A stretch of 64,000 bases of DNA from JAFGIN01 sp050301235 (lineage in GTDB: Bacteria > Fibrobacterota > Chitinivibrionia > Chitinivibrionales > Chitinispirillaceae): positions 1 through 64,000 of the forward strand of contig JBNKZD010000320.1 of assembly GCA_050301235.1 (NCBI GenBank), in the 5' to 3' direction. Every line of letters starts with the position of its first letter. Position 1 is the first letter of the stretch. This document shows, in pieces, positions 52,340-61,687 of this stretch. Position numbers and translations under genes: made by a program. Under the pieces are notes generated by a model. It had not been told where the DNA came from, made no database searches, and worked only from the letters and a program-made list of their open reading frames with translations.

Positions 52340-53356
52340 TTATTCGAAGCGACCTTTCCATTCTACTTTTGAACGCACTCTTTCGGGAATCGCGAATTCC
52401 AGAAGAATAAAAATTATCGCAATAAACAGGAATATCTGGTAACGCTCTTCATAAGTCGTCGTTTTCCCCATGCCCAGATCTTTCTTTTCCATAACAGAGA
52501 TTTCATTCATGATGCGTGTGAGATCAAGATCGGTACCTGCATGGAAATATTTTCCTTTTCCCTCAAGTGCTATCTTTTCGAGCATAACAGGATTGAGTCT
52601 GGTCATGACAAGGTTTCCCGATTTGTCTTTTTTATAGACGATATTATTATTCCCTTTATTCATTGGAATGGGAACACCGCTTTCAGAGCCAACACCTACG
52701 GTATAGATGATAATACCTTCATCTGCGGCTTTTTTCGCAGCTTCAATGGCATCACCCTGGTGATCTTCACCATCAGAGATGAGAATCAGTACTTTATGCT
52801 TCTTCGTTTTGGAATTAAATGCTGATGTACACTGCTTTATAGCATCAGCCAGTGCTGTTCCCTGCAACTCAACCCATCCGGTGGAAACTGAATTTAAAAA
52901 AAGTTTTGCAGCACCATAGTCTAAAGTTAAAGGGCACTGAAGAAAGCTCTCACCGGCAAAAACGGCAAGACCTATACGGTCACCTCTGAGAAGATCAATA
53001 AGTTTACTGATTTCGTGCTTTGCTCTGTCGATGCGATTAGGGGCAATGTCTTCAGCGAGCATACTCTGGGATATGTCGAGTGCAACCATGATGTCGATTC
53101 CTTTACGCTCGATCATCTCCATTTTTACACCAAATCGTGGTCTGGCAAGTGCAATGACCAGAAATATAAAAAATACACAAAACAGAATCCACCGGGTAAT
53201 CTGTCGTGATGAGTTGGCATTCGGTGTTAACTTTCCAATTATGGAGAGCGACGCAAAACGTCGGAGAGCTGCTTTTTTATTCTGGTAGACCCAGATAAAA
53301 AATGGTATAAAAACAAATAATAACAATAGTAAAAAAAGCATTTCAGGGTTTTTCAT
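52340..53356 (-). CDS. batB: BatB, VWA-domain membrane protein
   Basis: A 338-residue protein anchored by helices at about 5-23 and 54-71 and a C-terminal helix (YQIFLFIAIIFILLEF). The VWA domain carries the metal-binding MVALDISQSML, with D94, S96 and S98, then LAVFAGESFLQCPLTLDY and LILISDGEDHQGDA. The pattern LARPRFG just before it is typical of Bat proteins. It begins six bases after batA ends and is a clear paralogue. Together they likely form a membrane platform for the operon. Confidence 0.92.
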   Translation of the reverse strand: MKNPEMLFLLLLLFVFIPFFIWVYQNKKAALRRFASLSIIGKLTPNANSSRQITRWILFCVFFIFLVIALARPRFGVKMEMIERKGIDIMVALDISQSMLAEDIAPNRIDRAKHEISKLIDLLRGDRIGLAVFAGESFLQCPLTLDYGAAKLFLNSVSTGWVELQGTALADAIKQCTSAFNSKTKKHKVLILISDGEDHQGDAIEAAKKAADEGIIIYTVGVGSESGVPIPMNKGNNNIVYKKDKSGNLVMTRLNPVMLEKIALEGKGKYFHAGTDLDLTRIMNEISVMEKKDLGMGKTTTYEERYQIFLFIAIIFILLEFAIPERVRSKVEWKGRFE

Positions 53357-53362
53357 ACTGTT

Positions 53363-54367
53363 TTATGGAATCCTTCTGAAACGTGTGTTTTGAAGTACCA
53401 ACTCCAGGAGCAGTACCAGAAATCCGGCCAGTAGCCACGGATAAAACCGTTCTTCATACGATGTGTAGATAGTCGTCTTGATTTCGGTTTTTTCGAGTTT
53501 ATCTATCTGATCGTAAATCTCTTTGAGCTTTTCAGAATTCTGTGCACGGAAATAGACACCACCGGTGGTACTGGCGATCTCCTTGAGCGTAGGTTCATCA
53601 AGATCTGATTGAATCATCTGGATTTGCTCTGATGTTGCTCCGGTAAATGGATTCTGTACGGTTACAGGCATAGGAATCTGACCTTCTTTACCAACGCCAA
53701 TGGTGTAAACCTTTATACCGAACTCTTTGGCAGCTTTCGCAGCAGTAACAGGGGGAATTTCACCTGCATTGTTGGCTCCATCAGTGAGGAGAATTATAAC
53801 TTTACTTTTTGCATTTGAGTCCTTGAGACGGTTTGCAGCGGTAGCTATCGCGGTTCCGATTGCGGTCTGAAAACTGAAATCTGTAAAGTTAATATCATCA
53901 ATGAATGTATTGAGAACTGCATAATCAAGAGTAAGAGGGCATTTGGTAAAACTGCGTGCTGCAAATACGACAAGACCGATCCGGTCGTTTTGTCGTTTGG
54001 AAATAAACTCCTTGATACGCTGTTTTGCGACATTCAAACGGTTGTCAGGCTTGAAATCGAGTGCTTTCATACTGGCAGAAACGTCCATTACAAGGACAAT
54101 ATCAACGCCTTCAGTGGTAACCTCTTCATCACTGCGCCCTTCCTGTGGGCGGGCAAGTGCGACAAACAGTAGTCCGGTTCCAATAAGGCGGAGTATCAAA
54201 ACACTGTGACGGGCTTTGACAAAAGGCGACTTCGGAAGTTTTAAAATCGATGAAAGATCGGAAAAACGTACCGTCGGACGGAACTTTTTCTCACGAACGA
54301 TATACAGCCATACCATCGGTATCCATAGTATGAAAAGAAATAGAAACTGTGGATTCTTGAAATACAT
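53363..54367 (-). CDS. batA: BatA, VWA-domain membrane protein
   Basis: A 334-residue protein from the ATG at 54367, one base after the stop of the upstream gene, with GAGG before it; a longer reading into that gene is rejected. Helices at about 7-24 and 55-72, a VWA domain with VMDVSASM (D95, S97, S99), VVFAARSFTKCPLTLDY, VIILLTDGANNAGE, and a C-terminal helix. LARPQEG precedes the VWA domain. MoxR ATPase and DUF58 genes, which usually start bat operons, are not in the window. Confidence 0.92.
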   Translation of the reverse strand: MYFKNPQFLFLFILWIPMVWLYIVREKKFRPTVRFSDLSSILKLPKSPFVKARHSVLILRLIGTGLLFVALARPQEGRSDEEVTTEGVDIVLVMDVSASMKALDFKPDNRLNVAKQRIKEFISKRQNDRIGLVVFAARSFTKCPLTLDYAVLNTFIDDINFTDFSFQTAIGTAIATAANRLKDSNAKSKVIILLTDGANNAGEIPPVTAAKAAKEFGIKVYTIGVGKEGQIPMPVTVQNPFTGATSEQIQMIQSDLDEPTLKEIASTTGGVYFRAQNSEKLKEIYDQIDKLEKTEIKTTIYTSYEERFYPWLLAGFLVLLLELVLQNTRFRRIP

Positions 54368-54368
54368 G

Positions 54369-55412
54369 CTATTTACCGACCTCGTTTTGAGTAACGGATG
54401 AACCTGTCGATGGCACCAGATCTGTTTGAACCGACTGTTGTTCATCTGATGGCATCGGTGATGTCTCCTGATTACTGTCAACAGTTTGCTGCAGTGGTCG
54501 CGTTGATTCCAGAAAGTTGGTCACTTCATCCGAAAAACGGTTGACCGTATCGGAATCGGGTATGATACGGGCAAATTTTACCGGATCGGTGGTTCTGAAA
54601 AACCACTCCAGGGATGCCTTGAGTTTTTTGTCAAGTCCTGATGCACCCGCCCATGCAATCATCTCTTCGGTTGTAAATTCTGAAGCATTCGTTGAAAACC
54701 TGCGTTCAATATACCTTTTATAGATTTCTGATAACTCAAACACATATTCCCTGATCAATCCTTTTTCCAGTAACCGTTTACCATGAAGAACGCCAAGTGC
54801 CATGATCGCTTCTTCATAAGGAGGAACCGGGGGAGGGACAATTTCCTTTTTCTTAAACTTGCTGGAAAAGTAAAGTGCAATTGTAAAAACTGCCGCCAGG
54901 GAAACAAGTAGTATCGTAATCCAGAGCCATATTTTTGGTGGATTTCCAGCAATCTGCTGAGGTTTGAGGTCTTTAATGTCAACAGTACTGTCTTTTGAGC
55001 CTGCAGGAGGCGCCTGTATGACCGATATAAATTGAATGGTATGTTGATCGGTGAAAACAGTATCTGTTGAGGCTTTCGATTGAATTAAAAAAGGCAGAGA
55101 TGGAATTGTGCAGTTTTCGGGAACATAACATGCAAGAATGTAGTCGACGAAAACCGAATCATTCGATTCCTCAGGGTTGCGATTGATATTCCATTCTTTA
55201 ACTGTTAAATTACCAAACAGTTTTTCAGGCTCCGGCGGAACACATTGGACATCTTTTGGCAGTTGCATCATTACGCGAAAATGGATTGGATCACCAAGTG
55301 TGAAACTGGTCCGATCAACCGAAGTCTTCACATCATATGAAAAGGCTGTTGTAATTAAACAACATAATAACAGCGCGATTTTAAATAATCGATGCATCGG
55401 CCCATCAACCAT
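54369..55412 (-). CDS. BatD/DUF4381-like membrane protein at the head of the bat genes
   Basis: A 347-residue protein with a signal peptide (FKIALLLCCLITTAFSY), an N-terminal beta domain similar to one BatD unit (VKTSVDRTSFTLGDPIHFRV), a helix at about 160-180 (IWLWITILLVSLAAVFTIAL), and a cytoplasmic part (EYVFELSEIYKRYIERRF) of the kind seen in DUF4381 proteins of bat/MoxR operons. The start ATG at 55412 has GGGGA upstream and overlaps the DUF445 gene by eight bases. It ends one base before batA starts. Confidence 0.75.
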   Translation of the reverse strand: MVDGPMHRLFKIALLLCCLITTAFSYDVKTSVDRTSFTLGDPIHFRVMMQLPKDVQCVPPEPEKLFGNLTVKEWNINRNPEESNDSVFVDYILACYVPENCTIPSLPFLIQSKASTDTVFTDQHTIQFISVIQAPPAGSKDSTVDIKDLKPQQIAGNPPKIWLWITILLVSLAAVFTIALYFSSKFKKKEIVPPPVPPYEEAIMALGVLHGKRLLEKGLIREYVFELSEIYKRYIERRFSTNASEFTTEEMIAWAGASGLDKKLKASLEWFFRTTDPVKFARIIPDSDTVNRFSDEVTNFLESTRPLQQTVDSNQETSPMPSDEQQSVQTDLVPSTGSSVTQNEVGK

Positions 55413-56019
55413 AAATTTCCCCGGCCATCATTAATAATAATTGGATTAGCCCCACAACAAAACCTAATACACCACCTAATATTTCGATCGCTTTAAGTTC
55501 TCGCGAGGCAATGGAATACACAATAGATTCGAGTTTAGATGGATCAAATTGTTCAATTTTCTTTTGAATGATCTCTCTGAAATCGATTTTGGATTCAACT
55601 TTTTCGAGAATTGAATCGATGACTCCAGGAATTTCATTCTGCAGCTCTTCCATAATAGTAGCAGATAATCGTGCGGTAATTTCTGGAGTAACAAACATGG
55701 CAATAAGTGGGTTGGCAGCGGTTTTAGCCTGGATAAACCCTTCAATCTTCTGCCTGATAACATCACTGGTGTGAATGCTGAAGTCTTCAGATTTAAGAAC
55801 TTCTTTAATGTCCCTGTGGGAGATCAACTCTTTTTCGACTGTATGAGCAATCTTTATGGCCAGATCCTGCTTACGTTTAGGGATCAAACCCTGTATCCGC
55901 AAACCAAGAATACGAACCTCTTTTTTCGGTCGGAAAATCATCTTAACGGCAATAAAATTAGTTATCCACCCGATCAGAGCGGAGATAACCGGAATCAGAA
56001 TCAAAATAGCTATCTTCAT
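55405..56019 (-). CDS. DUF445 family membrane protein
   Basis: A 204-residue protein of DUF445 (function unknown). The N-terminal helix and ALIGWITNFIAVKMIFRPKKEV motif, then GLIPKRKQDLAIKIAHTVEKELI, are characteristic; helical soluble regions follow, and a C-terminal helix (GGVLGFVVGLIQLLLMM) re-enters the membrane. It overlaps the next gene by eight bases, which ties it to the bat operon, and lies about 80 bases after proB. Length is at the short end for the family. Confidence 0.88.
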   Translation of the reverse strand: MKIAILILIPVISALIGWITNFIAVKMIFRPKKEVRILGLRIQGLIPKRKQDLAIKIAHTVEKELISHRDIKEVLKSEDFSIHTSDVIRQKIEGFIQAKTAANPLIAMFVTPEITARLSATIMEELQNEIPGVIDSILEKVESKIDFREIIQKKIEQFDPSKLESIVYSIASRELKAIEILGGVLGFVVGLIQLLLMMAGEIYG

Positions 56020-56102
56020 AGGGTATATATTACGCTTTTACGTTTAAAAAATTGTTAGAATTTCAAATCGAAATTGATTTTTAAATTCAGGATGGAAAAA
56101 TA

Positions 56103-57215
56103 CTAAATGAGCACCATATTATCACGATGAATAACTTCATCAAAGCTTTTATGTCCCAGTTTCTCCACAATTTGACTGGTTTTGCATCCAGCCAGTACCG
56201 AAATTTCATCTGATGAATAGTTCACAAGTCCATTTGCGATGGGTTGATTGTGTTCGTTGCATATTTGAACCATGTCGCCGGATTTGAACGCGCCATCGCA
56301 TTTCTTGATTCCTGCCGGAAGAAGACTTTTACCCATTTTTAGAATAGCACGTTCAGCACCTGTATCAACCGTAATTTTTCCGGCACTTGAACCGCTGAAC
56401 GCTATCCATCGTCGTAGAGATGACATCCGCCGTTTTGAAGGGAGGAAGAGTGTAGCGCAATGCTCATCAAGAATGACATCTCTGATCCGTTGATCATACC
56501 CATCACCAATAATTGCATAGATTCCAGCCCGGGTAACTATTTCTGCAGCTTTCAGTTTTGTCGACATTCCACCGACACTGATTTCCGTTTTTTTCTCGTT
56601 TGCCAGCTGATGTACCGAATTGGAGAATTGCGAAACTACTGGAATATGTTTCGCGGATGTATCGGTATGAGGATTTTTGTCGTATAAGCCGCCAACATCG
56701 GTAAGGTTAACAAAAACATCTGCTTGAGAAAGAAGTGCAATCTGTGCACCCAGAATATCATTATTGCCAAACCTGATCTCTTCAACGCCAACCGAATCGT
56801 TTTCATTAACTATTGGAATACACTTATTGTCGAGCAGCTGAAAAAAAGTGTTACGTAAATTAAGGTATCGTTTCTTACTTTTAAGGTCATCCCAGGTAAG
56901 TAAAACCTGACCAATAATAATCGAGTATTTTGAGAAATGATGGTCGTAGATCTGCATCAGTTTGTTCTGGCCGATTGCAGCACATGCCTGTTTTAGCGGT
57001 ATGGTTGAAGGGCGTTTCTGAAGGTTGAGTTCGTTCATTCCATGCGCGATGGCACCTGAAGAAACTACTATGACTCTCATACCGAGGTTATGAAGAGCTG
57101 CAATATCTTCGACAAGACGATTCAACCGCTGGCGATACCCATCAGATGTAAGGATGCGACTTCCGATTTTAATGACAATTGTCTGTACTTTTTCAATTTC
57201 TTTTCTGAATACCAA
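56103..57215 (-). CDS. proB: Glutamate 5-kinase with PUA domain
   Basis: A 370-residue kinase for the first step of proline synthesis. The amino-acid kinase domain covers about 1-260 (TIVIKIGSRILTS, VIVVSSGAIAHGMNEL, PIVNENDSVGVEEIRFGNNDILGAQIA, VNLTDVGGLYDKNP and VGGMSTKLKAAEI). The PUA domain follows at about 285-365. The start is TTG, preceded by AAGGG with eight-base spacing; no ATG lies in a better place. proA is not seen nearby. It stands between the TPR lipoprotein and DUF445 on the same strand. Confidence 0.94.
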   Translation of the reverse strand: MVFRKEIEKVQTIVIKIGSRILTSDGYRQRLNRLVEDIAALHNLGMRVIVVSSGAIAHGMNELNLQKRPSTIPLKQACAAIGQNKLMQIYDHHFSKYSIIIGQVLLTWDDLKSKKRYLNLRNTFFQLLDNKCIPIVNENDSVGVEEIRFGNNDILGAQIALLSQADVFVNLTDVGGLYDKNPHTDTSAKHIPVVSQFSNSVHQLANEKKTEISVGGMSTKLKAAEIVTRAGIYAIIGDGYDQRIRDVILDEHCATLFLPSKRRMSSLRRWIAFSGSSAGKITVDTGAERAILKMGKSLLPAGIKKCDGAFKSGDMVQICNEHNQPIANGLVNYSSDEISVLAGCKTSQIVEKLGHKSFDEVIHRDNMVLI

Positions 57216-57254
57216 GATGAGAACCCTTAACTGTTATCGTTGTTGACTTGTGAA

Positions 57255-57857
57255 CTATCGTCCAGCCTGCTGGCATTTACGCTCAAGATCAAGAATGACG
57301 TTTTCCAGGTCGTGTGCTTTTCTTACAAGTGAATCACGGTATTCGTTACAGTTTCTGAGTGTTGCAGAAAGTGAATCCATTGCAGATTTTGTTTGCGCTT
57401 GCAAATGTTCCTGAATTAAACGGGAATCGGTTTGTCGCTGCTTGCTGACATCTTCCAGACGGGAAACATTGTTCACATAATCTTTTTTGAATGATTGTAA
57501 TACCACAAGTACACGAATCCAGGAGTTTACCTGATCGATACGGAAATCATCGGGATACAGTGATGAAAAGAGTTTAAATTCCCGCAATGCGGCTTCCCAG
57601 TTAGCAAACGGATTTTCATAGTAAACGTTGATAAAACCAAGATTGTATTGAGCTTTTTTGGCCACTGATGGGCTTGGCTTCATGTCTCTGATTTTCATGT
57701 ACTTTATTTTTGCAAGTTCGTAATTACCATCACGAAACAATGAATCAGCTTCGAAGAGCAGGTGCTTTTCAAAGGTGCTGAATTTATCCGCTGCACAGCC
57801 ATAAAGTATTGCTATAAGTGATACAATGACAAATAAAAGAGATTTTTTATAATTCAT
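57255..57857 (-). CDS. TPR lipoprotein
   Basis: A 200-residue lipoprotein: basic N-terminus, hydrophobic core (LLFVIVSLIAILYG) and lipobox Cys21. TPR-like helices follow (LLFEADSLFRDGNYELAKIKYMKI, AQYNLGFINVYYENP) and a coiled-coil tail (SLVRKAHDLENVILDLERKC). It is anchored in the outer or inner membrane. BamD-like and YfgC-like proteins share this size range, but I do not see enough to name it. It follows the kinase-like gene by 18 bases. Confidence 0.75.
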   Translation of the reverse strand: MNYKKSLLFVIVSLIAILYGCAADKFSTFEKHLLFEADSLFRDGNYELAKIKYMKIRDMKPSPSVAKKAQYNLGFINVYYENPFANWEAALREFKLFSSLYPDDFRIDQVNSWIRVLVVLQSFKKDYVNNVSRLEDVSKQRQTDSRLIQEHLQAQTKSAMDSLSATLRNCNEYRDSLVRKAHDLENVILDLERKCQQAGR

Positions 57858-57875
57858 ATTAGTACGGTGTTCGGA

Positions 57876-58985
57876 TCAGGTTGATGATTTGTCCAGATTG
57901 ATCATCTGCTCGCCACTTGAGGTGTAATCTTCGACAACTGGATTTTTAATTTCACGTAATTTTCTGGTTACTTTCGAGATTCGCTCTGTTTCTTCGAGTA
58001 TTGTCTGTACACGTTCTCGCATCTCCTGAGGGTACCCCTCCATAATCATCTCGAGGAATTGTGCATTTCCGCTTATTATCATTAGCGGATTATTGATTTC
58101 ATGATTTACAGACGCAACAACTTCTCCAATCGCTGCCATCCTCTGAAGTTGTATGAGCCGTTCTTCCTTGTTTTTCAGATCAATAGACATATCAAAAAAC
58201 GCCGTAGCAAGATCTCCGATTTCATCGGAGGGATAACCATGCGGATTGACATTGTAATCGCCACGCCCGATTGTACTCGCGGCATCTTTAAGACGTCTGA
58301 GTGCGTTGGTAATATACCGGGAAAAGAAAAGAGCAAAAAATATGGCAAATATTGTTATTCCGGCAATAATACCAATAGTTAATTGTTTGATTTTACTGAC
58401 CCGTACTTCAACCTCTCTCAATTTTGCGTTAGTCTGTCGATCATTAAATTGTTCTGACGAGTCCAGGTACATTGAGAGGTGGTAATCTGATTGATCGAGA
58501 ATATCCCGGCTTGGTTTTATCTGTTTGTCCGGACGGTTTGACGACTTGGCAATCACAATACTATTGAATGTCTCTGCATAGATATTGTTATACTTCACTA
58601 AATTGGTAACATAATTTTGAATTGTAGCAATGCTTTCTGATGACGAAATATCGGTACCACTGGATATAACCGAATCGAGTTTTGCAATAGTATCCAGTTT
58701 ATAGCTGATTGTATCAAGAAGTGAAACAATCTTGCTGTTTATCTCCCGGAAATTGGTAACAGATTCAGCTCTTCCAAGACGATCATAGCTCAGAACACTG
58801 GGAACCTGAACCCGGTGAAGTGTTCGGAGACGTAAAAGGTCATTTTTGATATCGTGATGTTTTTTAAGAATCTGTGTAATTGAACTGACATTATCAATCT
58901 TTGAAATAATCACGAAAAAGAAGACATTCGAAAATATCACTATTAGGAAGCCGAGAAAAAGTTTCTGTGCTATCGATAATCGCAT
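57876..58985 (-). CDS. HAMP/HisKA sensor protein without an ATPase domain
   Basis: A 369-residue membrane sensor: helix 1 at about 8-27, a periplasmic helical region, helix 2 at about 203-225, HAMP at about 226-280 (YITNALRRLKDAASTIGRGDY), and a HisKA-type dimerisation segment with VASVNHEINNPLMIISGNAQ, phospho-acceptor His295. The protein ends about 55 residues after this with no HATPase_c domain (no N, G1 or G2 boxes). The stop is clean and the next gene begins 18 bases later, so this is probably a real form and not a truncation. It may act as a phosphotransfer partner or need a separate ATPase. Confidence 0.8.
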   Translation of the reverse strand: MRLSIAQKLFLGFLIVIFSNVFFFVIISKIDNVSSITQILKKHHDIKNDLLRLRTLHRVQVPSVLSYDRLGRAESVTNFREINSKIVSLLDTISYKLDTIAKLDSVISSGTDISSSESIATIQNYVTNLVKYNNIYAETFNSIVIAKSSNRPDKQIKPSRDILDQSDYHLSMYLDSSEQFNDRQTNAKLREVEVRVSKIKQLTIGIIAGITIFAIFFALFFSRYITNALRRLKDAASTIGRGDYNVNPHGYPSDEIGDLATAFFDMSIDLKNKEERLIQLQRMAAIGEVVASVNHEINNPLMIISGNAQFLEMIMEGYPQEMRERVQTILEETERISKVTRKLREIKNPVVEDYTSSGEQMINLDKSST

Positions 58986-59073
58986 AATTTGCTTAAAGGT
59001 TAAATCCCCAAAATTGAACGTTTTAACTATTCAATTAATTCTACCCATTCATCCAAGTATCAGCAATATAATT

Positions 59074-61557
59074 TTAGAAATCATAGCCTGCGGAGAAATA
59101 AAGCTGACCTTCAGAAGAAATTCCATAATTTTCATACGTTCGTAACAGATGGCCATAAAACAACCGTAACGGTCCAACAAGAGTTTGATATGAAATTCCA
59201 ACACCTATACCGATTGGTGAGTTATTCATTATCACTTTTGCAATCTGGTGGGTATCATACTGTCGTGAATCCCAGACCATACCCATATCAGATAAAAGAT
59301 GAATATAAATGTTCTTTTTCAGTGAAAGTCGATAATCAAGATGGGCCAGAATCATGCAATCACCCGACACTGCTCTTGGTTTAAGACCTATAAATGGAAT
59401 ATAATTGTAAACACTTGTGTTTTGGTAACGTTCTGTTGGAATTACACCACCTAAATACACGCGTTCTACTTCAGGAAGATCATCGCTGGCCCAGCAAAGC
59501 CGCAATTGCGGAAAAAATGTATGTTGTTTTTTCAGAGTGAGATATTTTCCTATACTGGATTGAATTTTAGTAAAAGTACCGTTCACTCCACGATTATTTA
59601 TATCTGAAGTGATAAAAACCGTGTGCTCTAATCCCGATGTAGGAAACAGTTCTTTATCAATCGTATCTATTGTCAGACGGAGCATAAGGCAGGGGAGCGT
59701 TCTGTTAAACATTATCCCAAGTGCATCCTTAACGGTATTGAGGTCTGATTGCTGAATTTTATATCGTTCTAAACGGAAGCCGCCACTGAGTTGGATAGAT
59801 TTTCCAAGTAGCGTTCCCACAGAGGTAGATAATCCTGTTTTTCTCAAAATCCGTTCACTGATTCTGATTGTATCGGGAATTGAATCAAAACCGCTTGGGT
59901 AGATCTCCCGCTGGTAGACACGCTCCTTTGAAATATAAGCCTGAACATCAAGCATATTCGCAATATTTGTTGAGAACAGGTGATTGCCCTGTAGTTCAAA
60001 AACATATCGTTCCCGTCTGAGACCGTACTGAAGATGTGTCGAAGCACAAATACCAAGGCCAAAAAGATTTTCATAAGCCGGTTCGATGTAACCTTCTCCA
60101 AGCAGGGATTCATCAAAACGTAACCCCATTCTGGTTCTCAGATATTTCTTTTCTTCAACAATAATTGTTATGGTTTGTGAACTATCAAACTGAATATTAA
60201 CATTTTGAAAAAGACCAGTTGAATAAAGCGAATTAAGGCTTTTGGTCAGACATTTATATTCTAATGTATCGTTTACCGACAAACCGGAAGCTGTTGTGAT
60301 AATACGTGCCGAAGTCCGTTCATTACCTTGAATCTGGATTTTTTTGATGACAGCTGGTTTAATTATTCTGTCCTGAATTCCGGTCGAATCAATTATTTTA
60401 TAGACTTTTGAAAAGGTATATTTCTTATGTAGATCTATAACTGAATTGTCTGGTACAGCAGATCTTGCATCATTGATTCCTGCCGGAGTAGTCTCTTTAG
60501 TGATTTGTCTGGAAAAAGACATCTTTGGACTGGTGTCGATTTGCGGTTCTGTTAAATGGAGTTCCTCAATTTTCTCTTTAATATTTTTGATGTGTCGTTC
60601 TGTTTCTGCGTAGGCAATTGTGACCATCGAGTCAATTTTTCGAAAGTCAGTATTGGAAAATGATGATAGATCCGGGGACAGAAGTATGTCACTCTTATGC
60701 CTCTCGATCTCTTTCTGACGAGTAACACCAATTGCGATAATCTGATCTACCAGCTTAACCGGGTTTTCCAGATCTTTTTTCTTCCACAGAGGTGAAGTAA
60801 CATCTGAAACAATGATGAGACCGGCCCCTTCAGCAATAGCCGTTTCAACAGGGATATTAGCGCTGATGCCTCCATCGATCAGTACCATTTCATTGTAGCT
60901 AACCGGTGCATAGGCTAATGGTACAGAGCATGATGCTCGAATTGCAGTAACCAGGTTACCTTTAGAAAAAACTACTTTTTGCCCGGAAAGCAGGTCTGTG
61001 GCAATTATTCGCAGAGGGATTGGCAGGTTATCAAAATTCATTGATGCTTTATACTGGGGGAGTGCCAGCAGTGGTGTGAGCATGGTATAAAATGCTTGAC
61101 CAAAGGATATTGAACTGGGTAATATCGGGGTCAGATCATAATCGAAACGCAGTTCAAAAAGAGAGTGTTCACTGGATGCTTTTTGGTTAACAAATCGCTT
61201 TTTTCTTGTTGATGAGTTGCTGTAAATCAGATCCCAGTCGTTATTTCGGGCCATTGAGAGTATGCTGTCTGGTGTATATCCTGATGCATACAATGCACCG
61301 ATTATTGCTCCCATACTGGTTCCAACGATAAGGTCTGGTCTGACTCCGTTCTCTTCAAGCGCTTTAATGACACCAATCTGAGCGAGACCGCGAGCACCTC
61401 CTCCACTTAAAACCAAAGCTAATTTCTGACTGTGAAGGATCTCTGGTATTCTTAGCGTATCTGCAGCACCTGGGATTGATAGCAATACGAAAACTGCCAC
61501 TACACTTAAAAAGTGCAATATACCCCGGGAATCACCATGTTTCGCCGTTCTGTTCAA
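59074..61557 (-). CDS. Patatin-like phospholipase fused to POTRA and Omp85 barrel (type Vd secretion, PlpD-like)
   Basis: An 827-residue outer-membrane protein. The signal sequence lies at about 15-32. The patatin domain (about 45-330) has GGGARG at 52-57, the nucleophile S81 in GTSMG and D228 in IDGG. A POTRA-like region lies at about 400-470 (KKIQIQGNERTSARII), then a beta barrel to the end, closing LYFSAGYDF with a terminal Phe as BAM substrates do. PlpD-like proteins expose or release a lipase. The start is TTG at 61557 with AGG eight bases upstream; the first in-frame ATG would fall inside the patatin domain. Confidence 0.88.
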   Translation of the reverse strand: MNRTAKHGDSRGILHFLSVVAVFVLLSIPGAADTLRIPEILHSQKLALVLSGGGARGLAQIGVIKALEENGVRPDLIVGTSMGAIIGALYASGYTPDSILSMARNNDWDLIYSNSSTRKKRFVNQKASSEHSLFELRFDYDLTPILPSSISFGQAFYTMLTPLLALPQYKASMNFDNLPIPLRIIATDLLSGQKVVFSKGNLVTAIRASCSVPLAYAPVSYNEMVLIDGGISANIPVETAIAEGAGLIIVSDVTSPLWKKKDLENPVKLVDQIIAIGVTRQKEIERHKSDILLSPDLSSFSNTDFRKIDSMVTIAYAETERHIKNIKEKIEELHLTEPQIDTSPKMSFSRQITKETTPAGINDARSAVPDNSVIDLHKKYTFSKVYKIIDSTGIQDRIIKPAVIKKIQIQGNERTSARIITTASGLSVNDTLEYKCLTKSLNSLYSTGLFQNVNIQFDSSQTITIIVEEKKYLRTRMGLRFDESLLGEGYIEPAYENLFGLGICASTHLQYGLRRERYVFELQGNHLFSTNIANMLDVQAYISKERVYQREIYPSGFDSIPDTIRISERILRKTGLSTSVGTLLGKSIQLSGGFRLERYKIQQSDLNTVKDALGIMFNRTLPCLMLRLTIDTIDKELFPTSGLEHTVFITSDINNRGVNGTFTKIQSSIGKYLTLKKQHTFFPQLRLCWASDDLPEVERVYLGGVIPTERYQNTSVYNYIPFIGLKPRAVSGDCMILAHLDYRLSLKKNIYIHLLSDMGMVWDSRQYDTHQIAKVIMNNSPIGIGVGISYQTLVGPLRLFYGHLLRTYENYGISSEGQLYFSAGYDF

Positions 61558-61687
61558 CGTGGAAACCTATGAGGTTAGCGATTAAAATTCTTATAAATTT
61601 GAATTGAACAATTTTAAAATACTTTTCGCCTCTGAAGGTTGTCACGGACTTGAACTTAATCAGTTATCTTACATATTTTTAACCTGA

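Noticed and set aside
54368..54481. Upstream extension of BatA
   Set aside because: It lies inside the preceding gene; ATG 54367 has GAGG and begins the expected hydrophobic N-terminus.
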